From assembly GCF_004209755.1 (NCBI RefSeq), contig NZ_CP035913.1, forward strand, positions 4,526,001 to 4,590,000: DNA of 64,000 nucleotides, read 5' to 3'. A model generated the notes under the pieces. The model was given only the letters and a program-made list of their open reading frames with translations. It searched no databases and was not told the DNA's origin. A program made the position numbers and the translations under genes. Below, one piece after another: positions 48,200 through 56,540 of this stretch. The stretch is from Pseudoduganella lutea. Lineage in GTDB: Bacteria > Pseudomonadota > Gammaproteobacteria > Burkholderiales > Burkholderiaceae_D. Each line of letters starts with the position of its first letter. Positions within the stretch are counted from its first letter, which is position 1.

Positions 48200-48910
48200 T
48201 CAGAACTTCTTGTTTGGATCGTAGCTGGTGTTCTGGTTCGACAGGCCGCCGGCCTGGTTGACGTTCTTGTCCGTCAGGTCGGCATCGCCGCGCCCCAGGT
48301 CCAGGCTGCTGCTGCCCAGGCCGGTGCTGCTGCCCAGGCTGCCGCTCTGGCTCGACAGGCCGCTGCCGCTGCCCATGCTGTTGCCCATGCTGCTGCCCGA
48401 GCTGCCGGACAGGTTGCCCGACTGGCTCTGGCCAAAGCTGGAGCCGCTCTGCATGGTGCTGCTGCCGCTGCCCATCACGCTGCCGGTGGAGGTCATCTGG
48501 CCCGGCATCGCCTGTGCGGCACCGCCCCAGAAACTGCTGATCTGGCTGCCGAATTCGGCGCTGGCCATGTCGGGCCAGCGGTCCTTGTCGAAGCCGGGCG
48601 CGTTTTCCAGGCGCTCTTTCGCCACGTCGAGAATGAAACGCTTGTTCACGGTATCGAGTTGCAGGGCTTGCCACGGCACGGCGAACAGCTTGTCGCCCAT
48701 GCCCAGGATGCCGCCGAACGACAGCACGGCATAGGCGATCTTGCCGGACTGCATGTCGATCATGATTTCTTTAATGTCGCCCAGGTCTTCTTCCTGGCGG
48801 TTGTAGACGTCTTCGCCCATCAGCGTGTCGGCACCCATCAGGTGCGGGCCTGGGCCGTCATTGTCGCGGTCACGGTAAATGCCAAACGGGTCTCGGTCGA
48901 GATAGCTCAT
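48200..48910 (-). CDS. PRC-barrel domain protein with a Ser/Gly/Gln-rich tail
   Basis: 236 residues from the ATG at 48910 (AGGAG at 7 nt spacing). Residues about 20-115 are a PRC-barrel-like domain (GEDVYNRQEEDLGDIKEIMID in part, YAVLSFGGILGMGDKLFAVPW in part), a fold seen in photosynthetic reaction centre H subunits, RimM and many stress proteins. Residues about 145-215 are low-complexity, built of SGSS, SMGNSMGS and SQSGSLGSS steps. No signal peptide. Genes of this type are often stress-induced in Massilia relatives (recalled). Exact role unknown. Confidence 0.85.
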   Translation of the reverse strand: MSYLDRDPFGIYRDRDNDGPGPHLMGADTLMGEDVYNRQEEDLGDIKEIMIDMQSGKIAYAVLSFGGILGMGDKLFAVPWQALQLDTVNKRFILDVAKERLENAPGFDKDRWPDMASAEFGSQISSFWGGAAQAMPGQMTSTGSVMGSGSSTMQSGSSFGQSQSGNLSGSSGSSMGNSMGSGSGLSSQSGSLGSSTGLGSSSLDLGRGDADLTDKNVNQAGGLSNQNTSYDPNKKF

Positions 48911-49078
48911 GTTGGTCTCCTGTGATGCATTGGGTAATGCGGTCGTGGAAAGTCCACCGCGCGATCGCACGGCGGTCTGCATGCCAGAATAGCGCAAGCG
49001 GCTTTTTTGCGCCCTTACCGGAGTTCAACAGTGTGGCCCGGTTCCGTTGGATGCGGGCACGACGAAAGCGGAGGAAGC

Positions 49079-50140
49079 ATGGCGAAACGGAATGCCGGCG
49101 CGCGCCTGGTGCGCAGCCTGATGAAGGCGGGTACCGCGCATCAGAAGGCGGCAGCGAAGATGGTCGGCACGATGCTGACGTTGCCGAAAAGTAGTGTCCG
49201 CAAGCGGCCGGCGAAGAAGGCGGCCACCGCCGCGCCGCGCGTGCGCACGCCGCCGGCCACGCCCGTGGCACCGGGGCGCTGGCTGGTCGGGCATCACGCG
49301 GCGGGCGCCCAGCAGATGCAGTACTGGCTGTACCTGCCGCAGGGCGAGGTGCCGGCGAAAGGCATGCCCCTGGTGCTGATGCTGCATGGCTGCCAGCAGA
49401 CGGCGACCCAGTTCGCGCAAGGCACGCGCATGAACACGGTGGCGGAAAAGAAGGGGTACGCGGTGCTGTATGTGCAGCAACCGGTCACCGTGCACGCGCA
49501 GCGGTGCTGGCGCTGGTTCGACCGCGCCACGCAGGCCGGCGGCGGCGACGTGCAACCGGTGGCGGCGATCCTCGCGAAGGTATTGACCCAGTATCCGATC
49601 GACCGGCGCCGCGTGTATGCATGCGGCATCTCGGCCGGCGCCGGCCTGGCCAATATCATGGCGCTGAACTTCCCGGACGTTTTTGCGGCGGTGGGCCTGC
49701 ACTCCGGGCCCGTGTTCGGCGTTGGCCACGGCACCGTCGGCGCGCTGGGCGTGATGCGCCACGGCGGCGGGATACACACCGAGCCTGCCATCCGCGAAGT
49801 GCTGGCGCGGCGCGCCAATTTTCCAATGATGCCGGCGATCCTGATCCAGGGCGATGCCGACACGGTGGTGCATGCCGTGAACCAGCAGCAGCTCGTGCGC
49901 CAAAGCCTGCTGTTGAACGGCGTGCCGGCCGATGCACCGGTCAAAGTGACGCGACGGGGTACCCGCAGCGGGCATGAAATCCGCGACTACCACGTGGGCA
50001 GCAAGGTGGTGCTGCGCGTGGTGCGGGTCGATACGCTGGACCATGCATGGAGCGGTGGCGATCCGCAGTTTGCCTTCCATGCGAAAGGGCCGGATGCGAG
50101 CCGGATGATGCTGGAGTTTTTCGGCAAGCACCGCCGGTAG
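49079..50140 (+). CDS. PHB depolymerase family esterase
   Basis: 353 residues, alpha/beta hydrolase of the esterase_PHB family (cleaves poly-3-hydroxybutyrate oligomers or similar esters). LMLHGCQQTATQFA, the nucleophile elbow GISAGAGLANIMA, aspartate in QGDADTVVHA and histidine in LDHAWSGGD are visible. The N-terminus (AKRNAGARLVRSLMKAG, then Lys/Ala/Pro stretch to about 65) is basic and lacks a clear signal peptide, suggesting an intracellular enzyme. GGAGGAAG precedes the ATG at 49079. Confidence 0.88.
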   Translation: MAKRNAGARLVRSLMKAGTAHQKAAAKMVGTMLTLPKSSVRKRPAKKAATAAPRVRTPPATPVAPGRWLVGHHAAGAQQMQYWLYLPQGEVPAKGMPLVLMLHGCQQTATQFAQGTRMNTVAEKKGYAVLYVQQPVTVHAQRCWRWFDRATQAGGGDVQPVAAILAKVLTQYPIDRRRVYACGISAGAGLANIMALNFPDVFAAVGLHSGPVFGVGHGTVGALGVMRHGGGIHTEPAIREVLARRANFPMMPAILIQGDADTVVHAVNQQQLVRQSLLLNGVPADAPVKVTRRGTRSGHEIRDYHVGSKVVLRVVRVDTLDHAWSGGDPQFAFHAKGPDASRMMLEFFGKHRR

Positions 50141-50211
50141 GACGGCTGCCCGGCCGAGCTGGCGCCACACGATTGCCAGAATGTCATTGTCAAAACGTCC
50201 CATCGGTAGTA

Positions 50212-50227
50212 CTGTATAGGCATACAG
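50212..50227. promoter_or_regulatory. LexA (SOS) box in front of imuA
   Basis: CTGTATAGGCATACAG matches CTGT-N8-ACAG exactly and ends 21 nt before the imuA ATG. This is the normal SOS control of imuA-imuB-dnaE2 operons. Confidence 0.92.
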
Positions 50228-50248
50228 TATTTCTTGGCATCATCACTT

Positions 50249-50452
50249 ATGGCTCAGCCCGCTCCCATGCTGGCGCCGGAAGCCTTGCATCCGTCACTCT
50301 GGCTTGCATCGCAACTGGCCCAATCGCACGACCGCTGCGTCGACACCGGCCATCCGGTCCTGTCGGCCCAGTTGCCGGGAAACGGGTGGCCAACGGGAAC
50401 GCTGGTGGAATTGCTGCTTACATCCAAGTTTCCAACGAATAGACCCCCCTAA
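50249..50452 (+). pseudogene. imuA: imuA (translesion-synthesis cassette), 5' fragment broken by an island
   Basis: The first 57 or so codons encode a typical ImuA start: LHPSLWLASQLAQSHD and LSAQLPGNGWPTGTLVELL. After ELL (about 50416) the frame runs into unrelated sequence and stops at 50452. ImuA is normally about 230 residues and partners ImuB and DnaE2 in damage-induced mutagenesis. The rest of the gene, imuB and dnaE2 are not in the window. The SOS box is intact, so damage would now drive transcription into the island. Confidence 0.85.
50414..50422. other. Probable left junction of the genomic island in imuA
   Basis: ImuA similarity ends at the conserved VELL codons; base composition drops from here. 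The recombinase operon begins 80 nt further on. The exact breakpoint cannot be fixed without an uninterrupted imuA for comparison. Confidence 0.6.
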
Positions 50453-50497
50453 CAAGTTATGGTAAAACGGACAGCTTAGTTGATACGAGGAGCTGGC

Positions 50498-51961
50498 TTG
50501 GGAAAGCTGCGTCGAAAAATTGTAGTGCCTTCTTTTTGCTTAACCGAGGTATGCGTCGCAAATGACCCTCGCGCCGTTAAGCGATCGCTTGGACCTCGAG
50601 GTGATGAGCAGTTCGTTTATCACCTGCGTCCTGTTCTAGATTCTGTAGGAGGGGAGGCCGCACAGTTTAACCTGATGCCGATCATTCTAGACAGCCGCTC
50701 GGCCCCGTGGGATTTGGGCATGCAATTCCTGTTTGGGCGCCTGGAGGCCGAGACCAATCCGAACATGCTCACCATTCGATCTTTGGCGGATGACTTAAGT
50801 GCGTTCAGGTTCTGGATAGATGGACATGATGATCCGAATAGCCTTGTCATCTGTTTCCCCAAGATGAAGCTGCGACGGGTGACATACCGCTACCGTGGCG
50901 CGTTAAAGCAGTTGATCGAGGCGGGCGATATTGCCCCTTCCACCGCCAAACGGCGAATGGGCACTGTGGTTCAATTCTATCGATGGACGATAGAGGAAAA
51001 CGTGTTCGCTCCTGAGAATGATCCTTGGGAAGAACGAACGTACAGCTTGTCCTTTAAGGGAAGCTTTGGAGCACAGTTCACGAAAAAGGTCCTAAGTACA
51101 GATCTCGCATTGCCGGCTTTGGCAAATATCGATCCGTTCGACGGGACGATTTACGATGAAGGCAAGTTGCGTCCGTTGTCCTTGGATGAGCAGAAATGGA
51201 TTCTTCAAGCATCCAGTAGTTTAGGGAACCCCGAGATGTCGCTGTTGCTACTGGTGATGCTCCTCACCGGCGCAAGAATTCAGACGGCTTCAACGCTGCG
51301 CATCGGGCATTTTTCAAAGTATCCGGTTGCGTTGTCACAAGGTGTCAATGGGAACGGCTTGGTCTACAAGTTGAATGCAGGACCTGGAACAGGGATCGAC
51401 ACGAAGGGTGGAAAGCGCGGTGTCTTGCATTTCCCTGCGCCGCTTTATGAAGCGCTGCATATCTACAGTTCCTCCATCAGATCGCAGCGCCGACGCGCGC
51501 GATCTCCCGGCGGCGACCATGAGGGACAGTACCTCTTCTTAACCCAACAGGGTACCCCGTACTATGCGGCGAGGCGCGAATCGTACACCTTCGATCCAGA
51601 TCTCAAGCGCAGATACCATCGAAACGGTGGAACAGTTCGTCAATTTTTGAAGGATCATCTGATCCCGTTTGTAAGAGCGAATTTCAAGCAAGATTTTTAT
51701 TTCAAGCCGCACGACTTGCGTGCGTCTTTCGGCATGAACCAAACTGACATGCAGATGTCGCTTGTTCGTGACGGTCTTATCACCCTCAGCAAGGCACGCA
51801 CAAATGTGATGGCACTGATGTGGCATTCTTCAACCGAAGTGACGGATAAGTATCTAAATTACCGGGAGCACATTGCAATGATCTATGCTGCCGTTAATGG
51901 CTATGGTGATCTTGTTCACGAATGGGTTGAGCAAGCCATGAAAGGGGTTCATGTCCCCTAG
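50498..51961 (+). CDS. Tyrosine recombinase 1 of a three-recombinase module
   Basis: 487 residues from the TTG at 50498, which has GAGGAG 5 nt upstream; an earlier in-frame TTG (50480) lacks one. The C-terminal half is a phage-integrase catalytic domain with Arg in LTGARIQTAS, HDLR in KPHDLRASFG, the second His in MWHSSTEVTD and the nucleophile Tyr in DKYLNY, so it should be active. The N-terminal part (about 1-190) would be the core-binding domain. Its end overlaps the next recombinase by 11 nt. GC content is well below the flanking genome. Confidence 0.9.
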   Translation: MGKLRRKIVVPSFCLTEVCVANDPRAVKRSLGPRGDEQFVYHLRPVLDSVGGEAAQFNLMPIILDSRSAPWDLGMQFLFGRLEAETNPNMLTIRSLADDLSAFRFWIDGHDDPNSLVICFPKMKLRRVTYRYRGALKQLIEAGDIAPSTAKRRMGTVVQFYRWTIEENVFAPENDPWEERTYSLSFKGSFGAQFTKKVLSTDLALPALANIDPFDGTIYDEGKLRPLSLDEQKWILQASSSLGNPEMSLLLLVMLLTGARIQTASTLRIGHFSKYPVALSQGVNGNGLVYKLNAGPGTGIDTKGGKRGVLHFPAPLYEALHIYSSSIRSQRRRARSPGGDHEGQYLFLTQQGTPYYAARRESYTFDPDLKRRYHRNGGTVRQFLKDHLIPFVRANFKQDFYFKPHDLRASFGMNQTDMQMSLVRDGLITLSKARTNVMALMWHSSTEVTDKYLNYREHIAMIYAAVNGYGDLVHEWVEQAMKGVHVP

Positions 51962-53876
51962 CGCCGCGACAGAACGTTTTACAAATCGTTCCTATTTTGT
52001 CCTTTCCCTACCGCTATTGGCTGCGGTTGAGGTGCTGCGAGTCGAGCAGGTCGTAATCGTTATCGATCGATTCCACATTGATTTCGGCGCCTTTTGTTTC
52101 ACAAAAAGATCTGGTGAGCCGCGAAGACCTGGCCGGCCACGCGGCGTCGTCCTCGGCTCCTTGATCGCTGACCGCCGACCTCAGATTCAAACTGCAATCG
52201 AACTGCTGTCTTCGATGATGAGTGACGGCGCGATGCGTCCACGGACGGTCGAGGAACGCGCCAAGTTTTTCAAGGCTTTCATGGACTGGGCCGATCTGAA
52301 CAATCATCACGCTTGCCTAAGTGGCGGCGACGCCACCCTTGCCGCTTTTCGGGGCTGGGCGCACCATGTTCACGAACGGCTTCGCCGTTTCGAAATTTCT
52401 CCCCGTACAGCGCGTTTGCTACAGCAACTGGTTTGCCAATTCTTAGAACTGATTACTGGTGTTGCGGGTCTCCATCGCGGGGTGCGTCTCGTCAGTGGAG
52501 TAGGGCAATCGTTCGGTACCGAGCCAGCACCGGAATACGAGTTCGGTAAGGTTGTCGCGTTGAGCCAAGCATTGTTCGATGGTCTTTCAGAGCTCGTCTT
52601 GGCGAATAAGCCGTTTCCGTTCAGGTTGGTGTTGCCCAGTTCGCTGGGATGGGAGGAGAACCATCTATGGTGTTTCCCCGCCAACCAATGGTGCCTTGCC
52701 CCCCAGTTGCAATCCGATCCTGCGGATCGGCGCCCGTCGAGGTATTTCGGCGCTTACAACTACCAACAGGGCCGCGTGTCGACTGTGTCCGAGATCGTGA
52801 CACGATACCGCCGTGCCATTCCCTCCTCGGCCGAGCGTGGGTTACGCCAGGGCCAGGCGGTGCTAGATGCTGCAAATTCTAACTCTCGCCACAAAATCAG
52901 GTTGCAGCTGGCCGTCCTGGCGCAAGCTGCGTTTTTCTTTCTCTTTTTGGCAAACACCGGCTGCAATCTCGCTGTCTCTCGCGAGATCGAGACAGACGGC
53001 CTAGTCTCCCCGTCTGTTGAAAAGCAAAGCTACCGTAGCATTAAGTTCCGGGCAGGCGGCAAGGAAATTACTGTGGTGATCCCGATCGCTTTTCTTCCGT
53101 CGTTGCGCCGGTTTATGGAACTTCGAAAATTTCTACTTCAGGACACGCCTTATCCATTCCTGTTTTTTTCGGTGGGTAATTCCCGTCAGCGCGTTCCGTC
53201 CGGCCGGATCAATGAGGCAGTGTTGGTGAAATACTTCTCGGAGCTGCGAAGAATTTCCCCTACCATTCCTGTCATCATGTCCAGGGAAATACGCGCTACG
53301 GTTGAGGATTACTACCGGCGCAGGCACGATGGTTTTGTGAGCTCAAGCATCCTCGGGCGTTCTGAAGCATCGACAGATCGGAGCTATTTAGCTGGGTCAC
53401 CTTTACATCATCATTCGGAGGTCTCGGATTTTTTGGTTGCTGTCTCTCAGCGGGCTCGCGAACAAAAAATAGTGAAGACGTCTGCTCAGCTCGCAGACGC
53501 CAACAGGCTTGAGGAGGGAGGGCGATGTTCGCTGCCAGACAACCCGATACCGCTCGCCGGGGGACCCGCGATGGCGGACTGTCGAAGCGGCTGCATTTTT
53601 TGTGCTAACCGGATCCTGGTAGCTAACGAAGAGGATACCCGCAAAATCGCAAGTGCAGCTTTCGTGATGGAACAGTTGATCGCTGGCCCACAATCAGAGG
53701 CGCAGTTTCGCCCTCAAATCCAGAAATGCGACGAAGATCTGGAAAGGATTTCTTCGTTCGATGGATGCGCCCCAATGGTGAAACGCGTTCGCCTTGACGT
53801 GTTTGAAAACGGAAACCTCACACCGTATTTCGCGGACAAATATTTGATGTTTCTAGAACTCGGTGTCTTGCAGTGA
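51951..53876 (+). CDS. Tyrosine recombinase 2, catalytic residues partly lost
   Basis: 641 residues, starting inside the end of recombinase 1. A tyrosine-recombinase fold is recognisable, but the first Arg position reads NTGCNLAVS, the HxxR box reads SREIRATV (His missing) and the later LGHxS-type box reads LGRSEAST. The Tyr (DRSYLAG) and one Arg remain. It may be a structural or DNA-binding partner. The C-terminus has a cysteine cluster (ADCRSGCIFCANR) of zinc-ribbon type. GTGA overlap (4 nt) with recombinase 3. Confidence 0.8.
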   Translation: MSPSAATERFTNRSYFVLSLPLLAAVEVLRVEQVVIVIDRFHIDFGAFCFTKRSGEPRRPGRPRGVVLGSLIADRRPQIQTAIELLSSMMSDGAMRPRTVEERAKFFKAFMDWADLNNHHACLSGGDATLAAFRGWAHHVHERLRRFEISPRTARLLQQLVCQFLELITGVAGLHRGVRLVSGVGQSFGTEPAPEYEFGKVVALSQALFDGLSELVLANKPFPFRLVLPSSLGWEENHLWCFPANQWCLAPQLQSDPADRRPSRYFGAYNYQQGRVSTVSEIVTRYRRAIPSSAERGLRQGQAVLDAANSNSRHKIRLQLAVLAQAAFFFLFLANTGCNLAVSREIETDGLVSPSVEKQSYRSIKFRAGGKEITVVIPIAFLPSLRRFMELRKFLLQDTPYPFLFFSVGNSRQRVPSGRINEAVLVKYFSELRRISPTIPVIMSREIRATVEDYYRRRHDGFVSSSILGRSEASTDRSYLAGSPLHHHSEVSDFLVAVSQRAREQKIVKTSAQLADANRLEEGGRCSLPDNPIPLAGGPAMADCRSGCIFCANRILVANEEDTRKIASAAFVMEQLIAGPQSEAQFRPQIQKCDEDLERISSFDGCAPMVKRVRLDVFENGNLTPYFADKYLMFLELGVLQ

Positions 53877-55909
53877 ACTCACTAAATTCCCACCTAAGTC
53901 TCCCGCTTGAAGCGGTTGGGCCGGATCCTTGGCCCTTTGATCGCAACAATCAATTTCGCCTGGATCACGTGATTAGCCGAGGTAAAGATGGCATTCCGGT
54001 ATCAACTGTCGGCGATTTCATCTGGGACTGGACTGCTTATGAGCCTCGCGGCCGGTCGGCAAAAATCTATTTTTTTTACTGGACGTCCGGGCACGCAAAG
54101 GTCGACCTGGGAGAGGTGTCTATAGCTCGCATCAAGCGTATGCGGGAACTACAGCAGCTTTTGCTTGTCCTGATCTATCGGCAGGATGAAGGCCGTTCGC
54201 TGGGGCCAGCAACGATCAAGACGTGGCTGCGAGGTTTAAAACACTTGGCTAGATTTGCAGAAGCACGAGAACTTGAGATCAAGGAGGTATTTTCGCAACG
54301 GGATGAACTCGATTCGTTCATTGCGACTGTTCCGGATTCGACGGCATCCACCATCGTCGCGTGGCTTAGCTTTTTGCATGAAAAGGTGTCCTATGAAGTG
54401 CTTGGGTTTCGACCAGCCATACCCCAGCGCTTGAAGGAGCTTAAAAGACGGTCACAGTCCGTCAGGGATTCGCTCAAGCAAACTCCACCTTTGCCATCGC
54501 GAGTTTATGCCTCAGTAATTGTTGCGCTCGCCGAGGAGATCGAATCCATAGAGCTTCACATGGAGCAGTTAATCAGTTTGTTGCGTGCCTCTATCAGGGA
54601 ATACGGACGCTCGCGTAAAGAGGCCGATGGGTTCCTCGGCCCAGTGCTGATCTCTAGGTATGGACTGGAAGACTACTTTTCCCGTCGCGATATTCGGCAG
54701 AGTTTGTATGGAATCAGTTCGATTGTCGGTGAGGTTTTTCGAATTTGCAAGCTGCAAATACATGCTTTTAGTGGGATGAGGGACGCCGAGGCGCAATATC
54801 TGCCCTTTCACTGCATGACCAATGTTCCACAGCGCCATGGCAGAGCCCATTCACTCATTGAAGGTCTCACGACCAAGCTGGAGGGCGGTCGGCGGCGCCG
54901 AGCCAGATGGGTGACGACCGAAGAAGAAGGTTTTCGAGCCATTCGTATTGCACAGAAATTTGCTTCGGTTCTGTATGGATGCGTTGGAATCTCCCCCCGC
55001 TACGATGAAAGCGCTCGTGATGACCATCCACTGTTCATTTCTCCAGGCTATTTGCCATGGGCTCCTGGCGTGGTACTTCCAGCCGATGGTCGTGTTCACA
55101 CGTGCAACTTAAACTTGGGACGTTTTACGGTACTCCGTGATCGAATTTGTCCGGTAATTGTCGAGCAAGATATTGCGGAGTTAGAGGAAATTGATCCTTT
55201 TCGCGCTTGGCGCGAAGGGAGTACTTATGCAATTGGAACTGTATGGCCGCTGAGGCCACATCAATTGCGTAGGTCCTTGGCCTTGTACGCGAATGCGTCA
55301 GGCCTCGTTCGTTTGTCGTCGCTCCGTCGACAGCTTCAGCATATAACCCGCGAGATGTCCCTGTACTATGCGCGCGGTAGTGCTTTCTCCATTAATTTTA
55401 TCCAAGAGGATCCGCGTGGTTTCAGGCAGCACGTTGCCTTTGACTGGCAGAATGCGGCATCGGAGTCCCAGTATCTGGCTTTCGTTGTCGATGTAATGAA
55501 TAGTACTGAGCCGCTGCATGGCCCCGCAGGAAAATTTTACGAAATGAAAAAAGGACGGGATGAAGTGATCACCCAACAAGTATTTTCTAGGGGCGTCAAA
55601 TTAGGGAGGCTTTCCTACCGTTCAAGTCCCTTAGGCGGTTGTACCAATCCAGCTGTCTGCGAGACTTCGAAGGGGCTTCGGTTGGTTGATACAACGTGCG
55701 TGACAAATGCGTGCAAATACCTGGTGGGTAAACATTCCAAAATTGTAGAGGTCATTCGGCTGCAACGTGCTGCGTTGGGTCGCATGGATGTCACCTCCCT
55801 AACTTATCAATTTGAATTAGAAGATTTGCATGCGCTGGTTGCGGCAGAGGTAGCTTGGCAACCACCCGTTCTTAGCACCGAAGCATATAAGGAGTCGGAT
55901 GATGTCTGA
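53873..55909 (+). CDS. Tyrosine recombinase 3 of the module
   Basis: 678 residues from a GTG that overlaps the previous stop. The catalytic set is complete: Arg in FSGMRDAEAQYL, HQLR in RPHQLRRSLA, His in LQHITREM and Tyr in SLYYARG. After the catalytic domain comes a cysteine-rich segment (GGCTNPAVCET, then TTCVTNACKYL), suggesting a zinc-bound DNA contact. The N-terminal 200 residues are helical, with a linker rich in Arg/Glu. Its stop overlaps the small fourth gene. Confidence 0.88.
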   Translation: MNSLNSHLSLPLEAVGPDPWPFDRNNQFRLDHVISRGKDGIPVSTVGDFIWDWTAYEPRGRSAKIYFFYWTSGHAKVDLGEVSIARIKRMRELQQLLLVLIYRQDEGRSLGPATIKTWLRGLKHLARFAEARELEIKEVFSQRDELDSFIATVPDSTASTIVAWLSFLHEKVSYEVLGFRPAIPQRLKELKRRSQSVRDSLKQTPPLPSRVYASVIVALAEEIESIELHMEQLISLLRASIREYGRSRKEADGFLGPVLISRYGLEDYFSRRDIRQSLYGISSIVGEVFRICKLQIHAFSGMRDAEAQYLPFHCMTNVPQRHGRAHSLIEGLTTKLEGGRRRRARWVTTEEEGFRAIRIAQKFASVLYGCVGISPRYDESARDDHPLFISPGYLPWAPGVVLPADGRVHTCNLNLGRFTVLRDRICPVIVEQDIAELEEIDPFRAWREGSTYAIGTVWPLRPHQLRRSLALYANASGLVRLSSLRRQLQHITREMSLYYARGSAFSINFIQEDPRGFRQHVAFDWQNAASESQYLAFVVDVMNSTEPLHGPAGKFYEMKKGRDEVITQQVFSRGVKLGRLSYRSSPLGGCTNPAVCETSKGLRLVDTTCVTNACKYLVGKHSKIVEVIRLQRAALGRMDVTSLTYQFELEDLHALVAAEVAWQPPVLSTEAYKESDDV

Positions 55910-56318
55910 AATTCTTGCGGAATATTTTTCCGCTTTGGCTCGGCTTAAAGCTGGTTTTCCGGAACGAGTTGAGAAATCAGTACAGATCTCGAAAGATGCC
56001 GTGTCGTTAGAAGCGGGGCGGAAAAAAGGGACTATAAAAAAATCTCGCCCCATTTTCCGGGATCTCATAGTTGCGATTGATGCCGCAGCTGCCGAACAGT
56101 CGTATCATCAAAGGCACACAGACCAGCGACCGTTATTGAGGGAAGAGGTCGCTAAGTATCGGGAGCTGTGGGAGGAAGCCTTGAGCCGCGAGATCTCTTT
56201 GGTCAATCAACTTTGGCGTGAACGCCGTGAGTGGGCGCTTGAAAAACAAGCCTTGACGGGTAAGAAGATGTCTGTAATCCATTCTTTCCAGCGTCAAGAC
56301 AGCGATGTACCTGAATAA
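55902..56318 (+). CDS. Small helical protein, fourth gene of the recombinase module
   Basis: 138 residues, charged and almost wholly helical by composition (for example YRELWEEALSREISLVNQLW). AAGGAG lies 7 nt before the ATG at 55902; an ATG one codon earlier is also possible. It overlaps recombinase 3 by 8 nt, so it belongs to the same transcript. In Tn554-type elements a small third protein (TnpC) gives orientation and helps transposition; a similar accessory role is inferred here, without sequence evidence of homology. Confidence 0.75.
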   Translation: MSEILAEYFSALARLKAGFPERVEKSVQISKDAVSLEAGRKKGTIKKSRPIFRDLIVAIDAAAAEQSYHQRHTDQRPLLREEVAKYRELWEEALSREISLVNQLWRERREWALEKQALTGKKMSVIHSFQRQDSDVPE

Positions 56319-56379
56319 ATCTGTCTCTTTGTTGGCCGCAGCCTAACGGATTGCTTTCTTGTGTCGTCGAATACGATCG

Positions 56380-56418
56380 GCTGCGGTCGGCCGAAAGCAG
56401 CCGGTCGCAATTGCTCAG
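56380..56418. repeat. Island repeat, copy H (left half)
   Basis: Contains GGTCGGCCGAAAGCAGCC and GGTCGCAATTGCTCAG, matching the left half of the ~100-bp repeat family spread over the island. It follows the recombinase module by about 60 nt. Its orientation is the same as the other copies. Confidence 0.6.
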
Positions 56419-56480
56419 TGTACGAGCTTTGATGCTGCCTAGCCAAGCCTAGTGGGGCTTTCAGCTCGAACGCCGCCTTG

Positions 56481-56540
56481 TGGCAGACTTTATTAGTCTG
56501 TGTCTAACTTTATTGTTTTATGGCGGACTTTATTGTTCGT
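56481..56540. repeat. Three 20-bp iteron-like direct repeats
   Basis: TGGCAGACTTTATTAGTCTG, TGTCTAACTTTATTGTTTTA and TGGCGGACTTTATTGTTCGT follow head to tail with an exact 20-bp period. ACTTTATT is invariant (56487, 56507, 56527). The first and third also hold short inverted repeats around TTTATT. Placed about 160 nt after the recombinase genes, they are candidates for recombinase binding sites or an element end. Confidence 0.8.

Noticed and set aside
50234..50248. Start of imuA five codons earlier
   Set aside because: The upstream ATG sits close to the LexA box without a ribosome site, and ImuA similarity does not need it; the point is minor.
56481..56540. CRISPR array
   Set aside because: Three repeats with a 20-bp period leave no room for spacers; no cas genes are present.
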